From positions 84,652,820 to 84,716,819 of the forward strand of contig OX104129.1 in the NCBI GenBank assembly GCA_944470555.2: 64,000 bases of DNA. The letters run 5' to 3'. The stretch's first letter is position 1. Each line of letters opens with the position of its first letter. This DNA comes from Heterobilharzia americana (Eukaryota; Platyhelminthes; Trematoda; Strigeidida; Schistosomatidae). Shown here in pieces: positions 35,110 to 48,300 of this stretch. Both the position numbers and the translations under genes were made by a program. Below the pieces are notes generated by a model. That model had not been told where the DNA came from. It saw nothing but the letters and a program-made list of their open reading frames with translations, and made no database searches.

Positions 35110-36131
35110 TCATATTCAGTCAACTAGCTGACTGTTTACTGACGATATGAAGTTGTGGAGGGGAATAAGGGGTGGAGGCTGCAGATTCACCTTGTAAGAT
35201 GAGTTGACGCGGTTGCAGCACTGCGCAGAATACAGACTGAAGTTCAATCCTGGAAAGAGTAAGGTGAGACACTTGACATGATGCATGTCACGCATTCAAA
35301 CTGAGTGACCAAGGACTAGAGGAATCTTCGGAACCGAACGGTATTGAGTCCGCATGACCCCAAATAACACGCAGACCGTGGAAAAATATACTCTTCGCAC
35401 ATCCGATACTTGTAGCCCTGCTGCAAGTTGAGTCTTTGGGCTGGCGTTCCCATCAAGCTTTTGATATCTCCGTGTGACCTCGCCTGAAACTTGGGACTAC
35501 TGCCTTTCGTTCCTGGCTTCATAAGAGTGAAAATCATTTAGAACACACCCGAAAAGCTTCAAACTATATCCGTTTGCAGTCCAATAAAAGCCACTTGAAT
35601 ATGTCCAAAGGAGTCTAACCAGACGGCCATTGAGTTACGCTGGCAACGTAGACTACGTAGTTAGGTGCACTATACTGTCCATTGAACCGCTATGGAAACG
35701 GCGTCTAAGAAACAACTTAGTTCTCTTGTAAAAAACTTTTCATGGTCTATCATACCGTTCCTCCCCACCCGCTTGGAAATATGTACCGCCATGTGACCTT
35801 AGAAATCATACACTGACGTTGGCAATAGAAAGATGCAACAAACAGGTCAGATGTAAACTCTTTACTACACATTACAGCTTGATCTGGAATAGGCTTCCCA
35901 TAATTGCACGCAGCAGCACCTCTGCGTCGCACTTTAAGCGCCTTATCAACTTGCTTTTGGGTTCAGATGATATCTCCAGTCTGTTTGTAAATAGATGCCT
36001 TTCAATAGAGGCACTTAGAAATTGCTCTGTAGGACCCTGGTGTCTCCAAGGTAGTGAAATTCATGGTAACTCAAGAGTAAATATAGGTAGGATCTCTCTC
36101 TACGGTCCACTCAGTGAATTAAGTGGCTCTT
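35110..36131 (+). repeat. CR1/jockey-type LINE 3' part
   Basis: RLKFNPGKSKVRHLT (about 35238-35280) is the RT segment after the palm. RTLEYVQRSLTRR-like sequence follows, then LRNHTLTLAIERCNKQVRC, LFTTHYSLIWNRLPIIARS, SASHFKRLINLLLGS (35819-36131). It ends just before the 5' repeat of the next element. Confidence 0.8.
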
Positions 36132-36182
36132 AATTTGGAACAGCGAGAACCATGTGTATCAGGCAGTTTCCCCTCCGTTGTA

Positions 36183-36298
36183 TAACCGGTATCACCGTAT
36201 CAGGGTAGCCCACACGGTAAATAGGATACTCGCCTGACTGAAAACGAAGTCTAAATCCACTTAGTTGTACTGCCTAAAAGGCTGTCCCCAGAATTCCT
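36183..36298 (+). repeat. About 110 bp repeat unit at the left edge of the CR1 element
   Basis: CAGGGTAGCCCACACGGTAA, ATAGGATACTCGCCTGACTG, AAAACGAAGTCTAAATCCAC, CTGCCTAAAAGGCTGTCC. About 90% matched by 42710-42820. It probably marks the 5' end of the CR1 family. Confidence 0.75.
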
Positions 36299-36877
36299 CG
36301 TAAATCCCCTCGGTGAGTTCGCAACTTGCGTTACACTTACACGTGATCTGTTATACTATAATTTTAACGTTACTGGTCGTTCGATATAGTACTTTTGAGC
36401 ATCAAAAGTTACTTTACGTTGCTCCCGCATAACGTGGCATTTTATATCGCTTATTTCCGTGGTTTAGTAGATATGTCTGTACAGAAGAAAGACTCGGAGC
36501 ATACATCGCTTCTTTTTCTCAGAAACTCAACTTTCTGGGCGTCGTACGCCTCTTCTGGAAAGTCAAAGAGACACCCATTTTGATAAACATGCCGGAACAC
36601 AAGAAACTGTTGCTGAGAAAACAGGGAAACCAAAACGAGGATTAACTTAGAGAAAAGTTATTTGTCTGTAACACTTAGTTTAGTTACGAACCAGCGCTGT
36701 TAGCTTCGAAACATAATAGTTTCGCAATATACTTTACCTGAATTGTGAAGAAGCACTTGCTAATAACTGTCATATTTGGTACATAAGTCGTTTCCAAACC
36801 TTCTGTAACTGCCGGCTATTTTACTTATTCTTGGGTGTTGACGAACCCAATAAACGCGTAAGTACTACTGCTCCACC

Positions 36878-38443
36878 ATGGTCCAGCCTAACGAACGTAT
36901 ATGTGCTGTACATACACGTAAACCTAATCCTAGTGCCTCAACTAAAAGGGCATGTTCACTAAGTGGTTCGACATCAAACCCTAAAAGGGATTCTAAAGTT
37001 AAGGTAGTTCATCTCATACCGGAGCTATATAACACATCGCGTAAAAACAAGGAAGATTCGATAACCCCTCAGAAGTCACTACAAGACATGAACGCTAAAC
37101 TTGAAGTTGTTCTGCCACCGCTGCATCTTTGTCAGCCTAATCTAGAAGTCAGTACTGAAACCTTATCGGAAACAGGAAGTGTCCTAGATTTCATTGCTAC
37201 AGAGGCTAATAAAAGAAATATATCCTCATATAATGTATTGGTATGCAGCATGCCCGACCTCGAACTGATCAAACAAGTAAAAGCCTTATGTCTGCAGGCT
37301 TGTAACATGTCTTCTGCAGAATGCCAAGTTACCCATCTCCGCAATAAGTTGGGGAAACATACCTGCCCCCCGTTGTTCAAATTTAGCGGCTCTTACCACG
37401 TCAGACACTTCCCATCATCCAGGCAACTTATTAGTGTATCCACACCGTATAAAAGTGTCAAACGTTCGCAAGACTTAACACCTTGTCGGAAACGTAGTCG
37501 CACAAAAATACCAAAAGCTGCAAATTCTAGTCAAGCCCTGGTACCCGGCGAACTGGCTGCTGTACCAACACAATGGAGGGAGGAACACCAAGGCCCACAA
37601 ATTAGCCCACTCACACACAGACCTAGTAGGGCCGATGACATAATGGTAGGCCTGGACAGATCTATGAACTACGCTCGAAAACAGGCACACGATCTCCTAA
37701 AGGTGATCTCACTGCCTACAGAAGTGGAAAGCCAGTCCCCATCTTACCCCGTCACACAGGTCACCCCCAAACCGAGTGCTACGCTATCGACCCAACACGA
37801 TACTGGAGACATTACTATGTCGGCACCAGGTGTAACTCAGCCTATGAACATACCCAGCACCAGCGGCAAGCACCCTGTTACCATAGGACCGTCCCGAAGC
37901 CTAGCGCGTAAACAGCTTAATCTAACCCCACTTCAGCCAGTTCATAACTTATATGCATCAAATGGGCAGGTGATAAAGAGTGCAGATAGCACTAGACACT
38001 CTTATACGAACTCCACTATGCACCCACCAAGGTTAAATAAATCGCCGAAAAGGTAATTAAGCAGCCAAACCAATAGACGAAAAAGCAACACGAATAGCCG
38101 AAAGACCACTGCACCATTGCAGAGCCACACCAAGGAAAATGCTGAACGTTATTTCTCAGGTCATCCTATGACCAAGTCAAATAACTACTCTCCGGGCGGT
38201 CCACGCTTCTTAACACTTCTGCGGTCAGTAGCAGACATACATCACGGCCGGACCCCTCAATATCACAATTATCGGACAGGGAGCCGAATGGTGGTCACAG
38301 ACTATGCTCTCCGCCCCACCCGTACGCCGCACAACGTGGGTCATACCCCACACAAGGACAAACTTACAACAGATCCCTTAAGGAAAATCTCGGGGAATAT
38401 GAATTCGGCTATGACCAAAATGCATACGGCAAACGAAGGATAG
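36878..38443 (+). pseudogene. CR1 ORF1 (gag-like), one internal stop
   Basis: 392 codons open to TAA at 38054-38056, then 128 more codons open in the same frame to a stop at 38441-38443. Rich in Pro, Ser, Thr, Lys and Arg (KRSQDLTPCRKRSRTKIPK), consistent with a nucleic-acid-binding ORF1. No zinc knuckle seen. It follows a 690 bp leader; start MVQPNERICAVHTRKP. Confidence 0.75.
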
Positions 38444-39585
38444 GTGTGCCATACAACTTATCGATCCCCATTACTTCTCATGAACAGGGTTTTTTTCGGA
38501 CAGCCTACGGCTGCGACGCCACCAGTGATGCAGGTGATTTGGATGCTGTCGGATCATCCGCTCTCTACCCTGACCAACAGTCCCCATACCAATCATAACG
38601 TGGTGGGTGCCTCGCTCCTTCCGAGGTAAACAGTACCGAATCGTCTCCCTGTACAAAAGGTAATGATATCGCTAGCACGATGTATGCAAAGGACCTACAA
38701 GAAATGTACAGAAGTGCTGACTTTTTTCGAGATATATCCAAACACTTTTGTACTCCTAACTCCCTCTCATTTTGCCTGATTAACGCCTGCTCTATAGGCA
38801 ACAAAATGAAAGAGATTATGCTGCTATCTCTGATAAGTGATCCGTCCATGATAATGGTTGCAGAAAGATGGTGCACCTCTGATATTTTTGTCACAGAGAT
38901 CTCCATCGACAACTGTTCCTTGTTCAGGAGGGGCAGACTATGTGATAAGGGAGGAGGGTGCATTGTCTATATAAAGTCCGACATCACTGCCACGCAGTGT
39001 CCTACATCTGAGCTAAACGAGATTGATGACTCAGTATGGATTATCGCCAAACTTACTCGCCCCACCTCCCTCCTAATAGGATGCATTTACGGCCTCCTTC
39101 CTTCTCAGTCGAATACGATGACAAGGTAACAAGCGTATTCGCTCGTGTGGCAACACTAACACACACAGCGAAAATTATATGTGGTGACTTTAACATGCCA
39201 GATATAAAGTGGCGACCAATTAGCTATCCAGAGCGCTTTGATAAATTCATAAGCATTCTTGAAACAGAGGGTTGGCAGCAACATGTGGAACACCCTATCA
39301 GGTACAATGGTGTCCTGGACCTAGTCTTCACAAACGGAACCACACCCACAAAACTCCAAATGGGTACACAGTTTCCAGGTAACGATCACAAGATTGTATA
39401 TGGATACTTCAACATACCTAGCACAGAATCAGCCCAAAAGTCAGGAACAGTACTAACTGGGGACTACAGGTATGCCAAGTGGGACGAACTACAATCGTTT
39501 CTGTGCTGCCTAGATTGGAACCCCTACTTTGCAACAGATCAGCCTAAGAACTCTGTGATTTATTCCAAGAATATATAGGCACTGC
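38443..39585 (+). pseudogene. CR1 ORF2, apurinic-type endonuclease domain
   Basis: LSFCLINACSIGNKMKEIML and IMVAERWCTSDIFVTEISID (38755-38900), RRGRLCDKGGGCIVYIKSD, then a frame change at about 39050-39120; GDFNMPDIKW (about 39184-39213), VLDLVFTNGTTPTKLQMG, and GNDHKIVYGYF (about 39380-39410). In the family the last motif is SDH; here it is NDH. Frame 1 to frame 3 shift near 39100. Confidence 0.82.
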
Positions 39586-41584
39586 TCAACACTATATTGC
39601 TCCACCGTTTTAAAGAGAAATTAGGAAAAACAGAGTTGACAACGTACCTAAGAAAGTAAGCAACCGCATGCGAAACCATGCCAGAGAGTGCTATAAGTCC
39701 AATGACTTTTCACCGCTTGTCACACTCAAAGACACACGCGACACATTCAAGGTAAAAAGAGTACTAGAAGCCGTTAAACAAGAACGCATCCAATGTAGTA
39801 AAACTAGTAATACAGAAGCACTAGTGAGGCTGATGAAAACCCGGATAAGTAGCTCCAGAAATAGTGCCCCTAGTTTAATCATAGACAACGGCATCCTCTA
39901 CGACGACCCACTACAAATCAGCGAGCTGTTCGGTTACCAGTTTGCTAGCTGCTTTACACAAGAGGACGAAATCAAAGTCATTGGTGAACCGTCAACATCA
40001 GCTCACTCGATAAGTACTTCACTAAATAAAGCATTTCTCTAGCTATAGCATCACTTCGAACCTCATACAGTGCGGGACCTGATGGAATTCCAACCATCTT
40101 GTTAAAAAGAGGTGGCGAAGATATACCGCTGATTCTCTTGAAGCTCTTTAATACGTCCCTCTCCAGTGGCAATTACCCTGAGAACTGGAAACTATCATAC
40201 ATATGTCCTAAGCATAAATGTGGACCAACATCTAATATAGAAAACTACCGACCTATAAACATCACGTCAGTAGTATCCAGGACTATGGAAAAGGTGATTG
40301 TGAAAGCAGTTGTCGACTACATGACTACAAACCAATTACTCTCACCAGCACAACATGGATTCTTGAAAGGCCGGTCATGCACTACAAGCTATCTTGACTA
40401 TCTAGACAACGTTACAAGCAAGCGTGACCAAGGCCTATTTGTAACTACCCTTTTCTTAGACTTCAAGCAAGCATTCGATAAGGTGCCTCACAAACGCCTG
40501 GTCACTAAGTTGCAATCATATGGTTTCCGAGACCCGTTACTGTCCTGGCTCAGAACATCTTTAGAGGGTCGCTTCCAAGTAGTAAAATTCAGTAATTGCT
40601 ACTCCACCCCTAGACTTATACAAAGTGGTGTCGTCCAGGGTAGTGTGCTAGGACCGATACTTTTCCTAATCTATGTAAACGATATCTGCAGTGTTATCCG
40701 AAATGGCATACCCTACCTTTTCGCTGACGACTTGAAGATAGTCTACAGCTTTTCTCCTGCAGCACTAACACAGGGTTTCTCTCAAATACAAGAAGATCTG
40801 AAGAGGATATTCATATGGAGCGAGACCTGGCAGCTCCCTCTAAACCCAAATAAAAGTGGCATCCTCCATTTCAATAAATCCCACCCAGAAGTAACGCTAC
40901 ACTTGGGTGACATTGCACTGCAGGTATACAACACTGTGAAAGACCTCGGAATCACTTACTCCAGAAGTTTGACTTTTACGGAGTATGCAGACTCAGTAGT
41001 TTCCAAGGGCAGAAGACTCATCGGTCTTCTACACAGAAACATACTCATACCTGAGGCAAAACTTATACTGTACAAGGCTATGGTTCGCCCAATATTAGAG
41101 TACTGCACGGTTATCTATGGTATCAGACAGAATTCGAGTAGAGAACATTCAACGGAACTTTACTCGGCGCCTACTAATACATAACGAAGGACTTCCTTAC
41201 GAAGCAAGATGCAAAAAACTAGGACTAGAATCACTCTGGCTGAGACGCCTGAAGCTCAACTTAACACTTCTTTTTCGTCTTTTATTTACAAACCCTAAAA
41301 CGAAATGTGCTGTCACTTTTAAAACAACACAGGCATATAATCTGCGTAATAGCGAGAACATCATCCCAATAAATAAGTATCGCTCAAAACTTCGATGTAG
41401 GTTTTTCATAACGCAATACAGTATGCTGTGGAACAAACTTCCCGCTCCTATACGAGCATGCCGTTCGCTCGGCCAGTTTCAACGACTACTTAGTAAATTC
41501 CTCCTATCTAACGAATCTCATCAATTCGTTGACGGCCAAACCACAAACGGTAATGTCATGTACAATGGTACTACTGGTACCTAG
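39586..41584 (+). pseudogene. CR1 ORF2, reverse transcriptase domain
   Basis: Linker 39668-40042 in frame 2. The palm, 40099-41184 in frame 1, includes YRPINITSVVSRTMEKVIVK, FLDFKQAFDKVPHKRL (catalytic Asp), SGVVQGSVLGPILFLIYVND and PYLFADDLKIVYSF (FADD intact). The C-terminal part, 41117-41584 in frame 2, includes FTRRLLIHNEGLPYEARCK and YSMLWNKLPAPIRACRSL. The active-site Asp residues survive; the breaks are between domains. Confidence 0.88.
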
Positions 41585-42711
41585 ACTCAAGGGAGACTAA
41601 CAGCAATGACAAAAGTATACAATGCCGAAAACTAAACGCAATAGTTAAGTTAACATCTAATTTCTTTAAAAAAATGACCAAGAGTGAACAGAGAGCGGGG
41701 TGCGACACGACATGCAACAGTAAACTCAGTAGATACTCAAATGTAACCTACTTTTCTTCATAACCTAACTGATCTCACGACTCAACACCTATTTCCTAAA
41801 ATTCGTCCCTTAAGATAATCTCTGTACTCCGAAAAGATAAAAGAACTGTCTATCGGTGCATTTTCATAGCATGTAACATGTTTTGTTATTTGCTCTTTGT
41901 TATCAGTGCTTACATGTAAGTACTCTGCACCACCATATTGTTTCGGTAGCCCCGATATGGCAATACTCAACAGGCGACGCCACGATCATCCCCCCTCCGT
42001 GACCAGATAAAGGGTGGTTACCGTCTTAGAAAAAGCCATGAACTTCATTTAAATCTTTATAACCTGATCAAACGCTTGTACATATGTATATAACAAGTGA
42101 ATACCTGGTCCAAAATCCTCTAATCTCTCTATTTCGTAGTGATATCTTCGGCTTCAGACTGATTTTCCTTACCATCGTGCGCACCTTCATCTTTTTTCAC
42201 CTAAGCTTACCTCTAAATAGTTGGTTCTGGATACTTCTTGAAGTGAGTTTTGCAGTCAGTACAAAGAACTCACCCAGACGTATCATGGTTGATCTACTCC
42301 TGCGTATTTTCGCGCTCCTGTTCCGAATCTTGCCTGCTGCTCGCTTCACTTATTCACTTTTCAGGTTTGCCTAACCAGTCCCGCATTCAAATGGAATCCT
42401 AGAAATTGCTTTTGTCATTGGGAATCTTGCCATCAAAACCTTATGCCGAACACGCACACCTCAAGGTCATGACTGTGATGTGGCCCCACCTTCAAGAATA
42501 TTGGAAGATTCAAACAATAACCGAATACTCTCTAAATTCGAACTGAGCCTACTTCAACACACCTCTTATATGCCATAAACAACGGTGTCTAATGTATAGC
42601 TTAACATTCTACATAATAGTCATTTCTCATTACCAAAATGGTGAAACCTGTAAACTGGTTTGTATTCATTGGACCCTTGTTGTATGAAATATTTATTATT
42701 ATTATTATTAT
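41585..42711 (+). repeat. CR1 3' UTR with (TTA)n tail
   Basis: From ACCACCATATTG at about 41930 it is repeated at about 43906-44800. Ends TATGAAATATTTATTATTAT. The reading frames here (GFRLIFLTIVRTFIFFHL and its cousin) are shared only because the DNA is repeated. Confidence 0.75.
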
Positions 42712-42820
42712 TAGGGTAGCCCAAATGGTGAACAGGATACTCACCTGACTGAAAACGACGTCTAAATCCACTTAGCTGTACTGCCTAAAAGGCTGTCCTC
42801 AGAATTCCTCGTAAACGTCC
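42710..42820 (+). repeat. Second copy of the CR1 left-edge repeat
   Basis: Starts directly after the (TTA)n tail with AGGGTAGCCCAAATGGTGAA and CAGGATACTCACCTGACTGA, and ends CCTCAGAATTCCTCGTAAA. Head-to-tail with the element to its left. Confidence 0.78.
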
Positions 42821-43905
42821 ATACATCATATTGTCTTGCTTTCTACACACTATGACTCCCACCAATTCACTTCTTCATACAGAAACTTCGTATTCAGAGG
42901 CCTCTGCATACGCCAGTATGCATGACGACTACTTTTTCCTTGTCCCTTAAATTCTCAAGTAGACGTCTCGACCGATATGCTCCGCCGTTCAGACAAATGG
43001 TTCCAGTGCTATGCTTTGTGTTTATCGTGCATAAAAGTCACTGACTACTATCCCGCCAAAGTTTATTACCGAAAAGACAGATAATTTTTGTGCAACAAAT
43101 CTTGAATCTACATCTGATTCCACTTTCTCTGGTTATTCTGTTCATATCTTGTTCCTCATTGACCTAAGTACGCAGTAAATTGTTCCATACCCATGTTTCT
43201 TTTTCTTTCTCATAGGCAGACTCACAAGGAAACCGCTCCATACTCATTAATTAGACGGTTCACCTAAAATTTATGGCTACAATCAGGATTGTTCCTAGAA
43301 ATGTTGGCATTACATGCTGTTTGTATCCAAACATGCAGGCTCTCCGACTAATAGCACCCACTCACCTCATAGAGAAGAGAACCGGAACTGATATCATATG
43401 ACGTACTGACCTTGAAGACATGTTGAATGGTTTAATGGTAAGACCTTACGCTTCGTTGGCTGCAAAATGAGAACAGTTCCTCGACAGAGTCATAACTTTA
43501 GCTTAATTTGTCCCTGTGAATTTGCTTTCAATGGCACTGAACCAAACAATCACTACCTGCTGCACGAAACCGAGTGCCACTAGTTCTAACCTATGTTATC
43601 GGTCCATACCATGATTTGAATCTAGTTCTACGTGCTCTTTATGAACAGCAATAACTTACTGATTATTCGCACCTTTTTAAGCCTTACTATTGTTCGGCAT
43701 TTGATATCCTGTGTACATTTACTGATTGTGCGACTCATTAATTGAAGTGTAGAGGCCCAATCACAGGTGCTCGCCTAAAGCTGATACTGGGTGATAAAGC
43801 CTGTGTTATTATTCACTACTGTTATGTAGCGAAATGGTTAGTATCTAATATTTTTAGCCAGCAACAGTTGGATAACTCCTCCAGGTTTACTAGCTCAGCT
43901 CACCA
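42820..43905. other. Unassigned block between CR1 5' repeat and second 3' UTR
   Basis: Does not resemble the long copy's 5' UTR or ORFs by eye. It may be a diverged CR1 subfamily interior or unrelated DNA. Confidence 0.4.
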
Positions 43906-44800
43906 TGCACCACCATATTGTCTCTATAGTCCTGATATGGTAACACTCAACAGGCAACGCTATGATCATCCCTCCCTCATGACTATATAAAGAGTGGTTA
44001 CCATTACAGCAAAAAGCACGAGTTCTATTCAAATGTTTATAACCACTAAACTTTTGTACATAGATTTTCTACACATAAGCGAATACCTGGTCCAAAATCT
44101 TCTATTCTCTCTACTCCATAGTGATATCTTCGACTTCAGCTTAGTTTCCACTACTTTTGTATGCACCTTCATCTTCTTCTTCATAAGTTTATCTATAAAC
44201 AGTAGGTTTGATACCTCTTCAAGTAACTTTTACAGTCAGTACAATGAGCTCACCTACATGTGTCATGATCGACGTACTTCTGTGTAGGATTTCTGTGCTC
44301 CTGTTCCGAATTTCGCCTGTTGCTCGCTTTCGTTATTCAGTTTTCAGGTTTACCCAACCAGTCCTTCATCCATATGGAATCCTAGTAGTTTAGTTTGTCA
44401 GCATGCACTATGCTATCTAGGCTTTATGGCGAAGGCATAAAGCCCAAGGTCACAGCTGTACTACTCACCCTACCTTCAAGAATATTGGAAGACTCAAACA
44501 ATGGCCGGATATTTCCTACGTTCGAATTCAGCTTGCCCCGGTATGATGAACAATTATGCTGGTGTTTATCTGTTTCATTCCTTGCTGTCTGCAAAGCGTT
44601 AACGTTCCTGCTCTAGACGCATCTCTCATGTACCGGAAGGAACGGTGTCCATTGTGTAGCCTCACACTGTACGTAACAGTCGGTCCATTGTGTAGCTTCA
44701 CATTGTACATAACAGTCAGTTGGCATTACCAAAATGATCAGACCTGTGGACCGGTTTGTTTTCACGTAACTTATGTTGTATGAAATATATTGTTATTATT
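43906..44800 (+). repeat. Second CR1-family 3' UTR copy
   Basis: Parallels 41930-42711: GAATACCTGGTCCAAAATCT, AGTGATATCTTCGACTTCAG, CTACCTTCAAGAATATTGGA, ending TATGAAATATATTGTTATTA. It contains a 37 bp tandem duplication at about 44648-44720. Confidence 0.8.
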
Positions 44801-45165
44801 ATACAGGTCTGACCATTTCTGTGATGTGAACCGACTGTTACGTACAGTGTGAGGCTACACAATGGACACCGTTCCTTCCGGTACATGAGAGATGCGTCTA
44901 GAGCAGGAACGTTAACGCTTTGCAGACAGCAAGGAATGAAACAGATAAACACCAGCATAATTGTTCATCATACCGGGCAAGCTGAATTCGAACGTAGGAA
45001 ATATCCGGCCATTGTTTGAGTCTTCCAATATTCTTGAAGGTAGGGTGAGTAGTACAGCTGTGACCTTGGGCTTTATGCCTTCGCCATAGGGTCTAGATGG
45101 CATAGTGTGAACTGGTTTGTTTTCATGCAACTTATGTTGTTTAAAATATATTACTATTATTAGCT
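44797..45165 (-). repeat. CR1 3' UTR insertion with 5' inversion
   Basis: 44800-45110 is the reverse complement of about 44401-44735 (shared tracts TCTTCCAATATTCTTGAAGG, GCAGACAGCAAGGAATGAAA). 45112-45165 then returns to the plus orientation with the family tail (GGTTTGTTTTCATGCAACTT and a TTA-rich end). This is the layout left by twin priming. Confidence 0.82.
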
Positions 45166-45311
45166 GCATCCTGGCGGACTACGTGTGGTGCATCAATGTA
45201 TCCTTTCTTACTTCTCTTAGACTCACAAACAACAATAACTTTCATATGTTGCCTGTACAAACGGCATGTGTTCGTATAATTTATCATTCGAAATATACTA
45301 TTACTGTCATC

Positions 45312-48300
45312 ATTATTATCATTATTTGTCCGTTGGGCTTCTAGTGGAACATAGGGCTTCAGTAGCACATCTCCATTTCACGTTGTTCCCTGCAGTCTCT
45401 TGAACCCGGCTCGATGACTGCCCACAAGCTCTCATTTTTCCCCCTATTGATCCCCTTCATGTCACCCTCAGACGCTCAAGTAGACGTTTCCCATGCAGGT
45501 TCCACTCGAGGGCCTGGGAAGTGATGTCCCCAACCAGTCTCCGCGGTACGTGCCCAATCCATCTCCACTGTCTGCATATTTATTGGGCGACAGGTTCTTG
45601 GCGGTTCGTTCCCAGAATTCCCTGCTGCCTATTCTTTTTGATCACCTGACCTTCAGTACCAAGCGTAGGCAGCTGTTGGTGAGTGTCTCTAGTTTGTTGG
45701 CAACGCTTTTCGTAACGCGCCAAGCTTCTGAACCGTATAGAAGCACTGACTTGGCTGACGTTGGCGTTGAAAATCCGGATCTTGCTCACGCTTTATGCTG
45801 AGTGCGGTGCAGCAGATCGTTAAGCTGACTTCAGGTTAATGGAGGCCCGTCTTCTTTTTCCGATCCTGGCTTTGACATCATCTGTGCCGCCTGCAGTTTA
45901 AACGATCCTGATTAGGTAGGTGAAGGCAACTAATTCCTTTAGGTTCCTCCCGTTTGCGGTGATTGATGCTTGTAGTAGTTGTTGTTGTTTTGGCACCTTC
46001 GTTACCTCTGTTTTCTCCGCATTCACTTAAAATCCCGTTTTTCTTCGTTTTCTCTCCCATCAACTTGTTGGCTTCTGCCGTAGGTCTTCGAGTTTGTACA
46101 TTATACATAAACCGTTGGCGAAATCTAAATCTTCTAGGGTCTTTTCGTCGGTTAAACAGCGTTCACCCTTCATCTCGCCCACCACAGCTTTATGCATGAT
46201 CCTGTACAGGGCAGTCAACCACAATCGGGAAGATCATCGGTGATGATGGTAGGCAGCCTTGTCTTACTCCTTCCAGTCTCCGCTTTGAAGACGTCCCTGA
46301 GATTTCCATCGTGAATCACTCGGGATGTGGCGTCGCCACGTAGTTGTTAGATGAGTTTGATAAACGTTTCTGGCACTCGCCGGTGTTGAAACAGTTTCCA
46401 AATGACTTCTCGGTCGACGCTATCGAGGGCCCTTTCAGAATCGATAAGGTTCAGGCAGAGAGTCGACTGCTATTCTACTTTCTGTTCTGTGATGTTGCGT
46501 AGCGTCGTAATTTGATCCGCACATGACTTGTTCTTCCTGAAGCCAGCCAGCCAGTTCCGGTCGTGATTTTGAATTTCAGGCATCTTTTTATCTCTCCGGG
46601 ATGAAGCGGCTTGGTAGTTTGCTTTGGGTGGACAGGGGCATGATTTCTCGCCAGTTATTGCAAAGACCTAGGTCTCCCTTCTTTTGTAGTTTGACAAGGT
46701 AGCCCTTCTCACCAATGGGCAGGCACCCTTCCTTCCTCCCTTCAAAACCCCCTGCAGTGGTGGTGTGAGCATGTCTGATGTTATCTCTGTGTCTGTTTTA
46801 AGTGCTTCTGGCGGAACTCTATCAAGTTCTGCTATTTTCCCGGATTTCAGTAACTTCATGGCGTTCGGAACTTCTGCTCGTGTTCACTGATAATGTTGCG
46901 GTTCCTAGTGGTTTTTCTAGATGAGTTGTCTGTGGTGGTCTATTCAAGAGTTTATTGACGTGGTCTGCTAACTAGGTTTCAGTCACTGTCTTTCATTGGC
47001 TTCATCCATGTTGACCTGTTCCCGGATAGCAACCTGGTTATTTGATATAGTGTTGTCATGTCTCTTACCAGTAACCTGTTCTGTTTTGCTCGCCAGCGTG
47101 TTGCAGAGGTACGTTTAGCCTTCCCGTGCGCTCCTCTTTACTTCCTTATCTAGTGTTTTATAGGTTGCGTTCAGTTCCTCTTCTCGTTGTTCATCCGCGC
47201 ACTGCGCTGCTTCACCACCAGCAGCCCCACCACCTCTAACAGTTTCCTGTATGCGCGAAGATCCATCCCCCGCCCTCTTTCCTCTTCCTTCCTAGTACCG
47301 TTATGCAGGTTTCTCTCCACGCCTCCTTTAAAGAGTACCCCTGTTCTCCCACGCGGGTTTCTTCAGTGGTGCTGCCACATATCTCTCATATTTTCCTGGT
47401 GACTGAGAACGCGAAGATGTCCTTTGTAGTTTCGTCCTCCAGTTCAGTTTCTGTTCTGAGTGTTGGACCTGGACTGTGGTCTACCGCCCACTTCTTCGAA
47501 GGCCTTCGACTTTAACTTGAGGGTACTTTCTTTGCACTAGATAGTGATCTGGACCTACATCTGCTCCTGTTCTTGATCTCGTGTCCAGTAGACTGCCTTT
47601 CCGCCTTCTTTACATTCAGATGAAGTCGATCTGATTCTTGGTGTGTCCTGATGTCTGGTGGAATACATGTCGCTTTGTGAATATCCTTGCGTTTGCGCAT
47701 ACTGCTTCTAATCACCAAGTCATTGAATGCACAGAAGTCTGGAAACGGTTCTCCATTTTTATTCACGTCACCAAATACTTCTCGACCTATGATGAGTTCT
47801 CTTTCTGTATCATCCGCTCAGTTTGGCATTCATGCCACCCCACCCATCAGAATTTTGGTGGGTCGGGGCCTCGCCAATTACTGATTGGAGTTGTCTGTAG
47901 AATTCCCCATCCTTCTCTTGATCTGTGTTGTTTGTAGTTGCTTGGCGTAGCATTGTATGGATGTGACTTTCCTTCCTTTTCAGTCTAATCTTGGTGTCAT
48001 GATCCTGCAGTAGGAGATTGGTTCCCACAGCGCGAGAGCCTTTGGTGCTCTTGGGGACATCATAATAAGCTATCACAAACTCATCGCGTTCGTCGATGTC
48101 GTCTGGGGGACCAGAGTAGACTACTGACTCTCCCGTTGAGAGTTTGGATAGTTCGCTTCCATTCCATCTGCTTTCGCAGATTCCAAACACTTCCATGCCA
48201 CACCCTCGCCCCTTTTTCAGTCTGGGTAGCCAGCGAGTTTGTTTTCGTTCTTATATATTCTTCGTGCCTCAAAGTTTCTTCAGCGACTGGATTGCTTTTA

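Larger units (their letters stand above)
36185..42711 (+). mobile_element. Near full-length CR1-type (SR1-like) LINE, inactivated
   Basis: 5' UTR 36185-36877; ORF1 36878-38443 with one internal stop; ORF2 38443-41584 spread over three frames; 3' UTR to a (TTA)n tail at about 42695-42711. Endonuclease and RT motifs are in CR1 order. Its length (6.5 kb) is complete or nearly so. At least four frame breaks in ORF2 make it inactive. Confidence 0.85.

Noticed and set aside
42084..44393. Hydrophobic frames (for example 96 and 97 codons) as membrane proteins
   Set aside because: They occur in repeated CR1 3' UTR DNA, with frame differences between copies.
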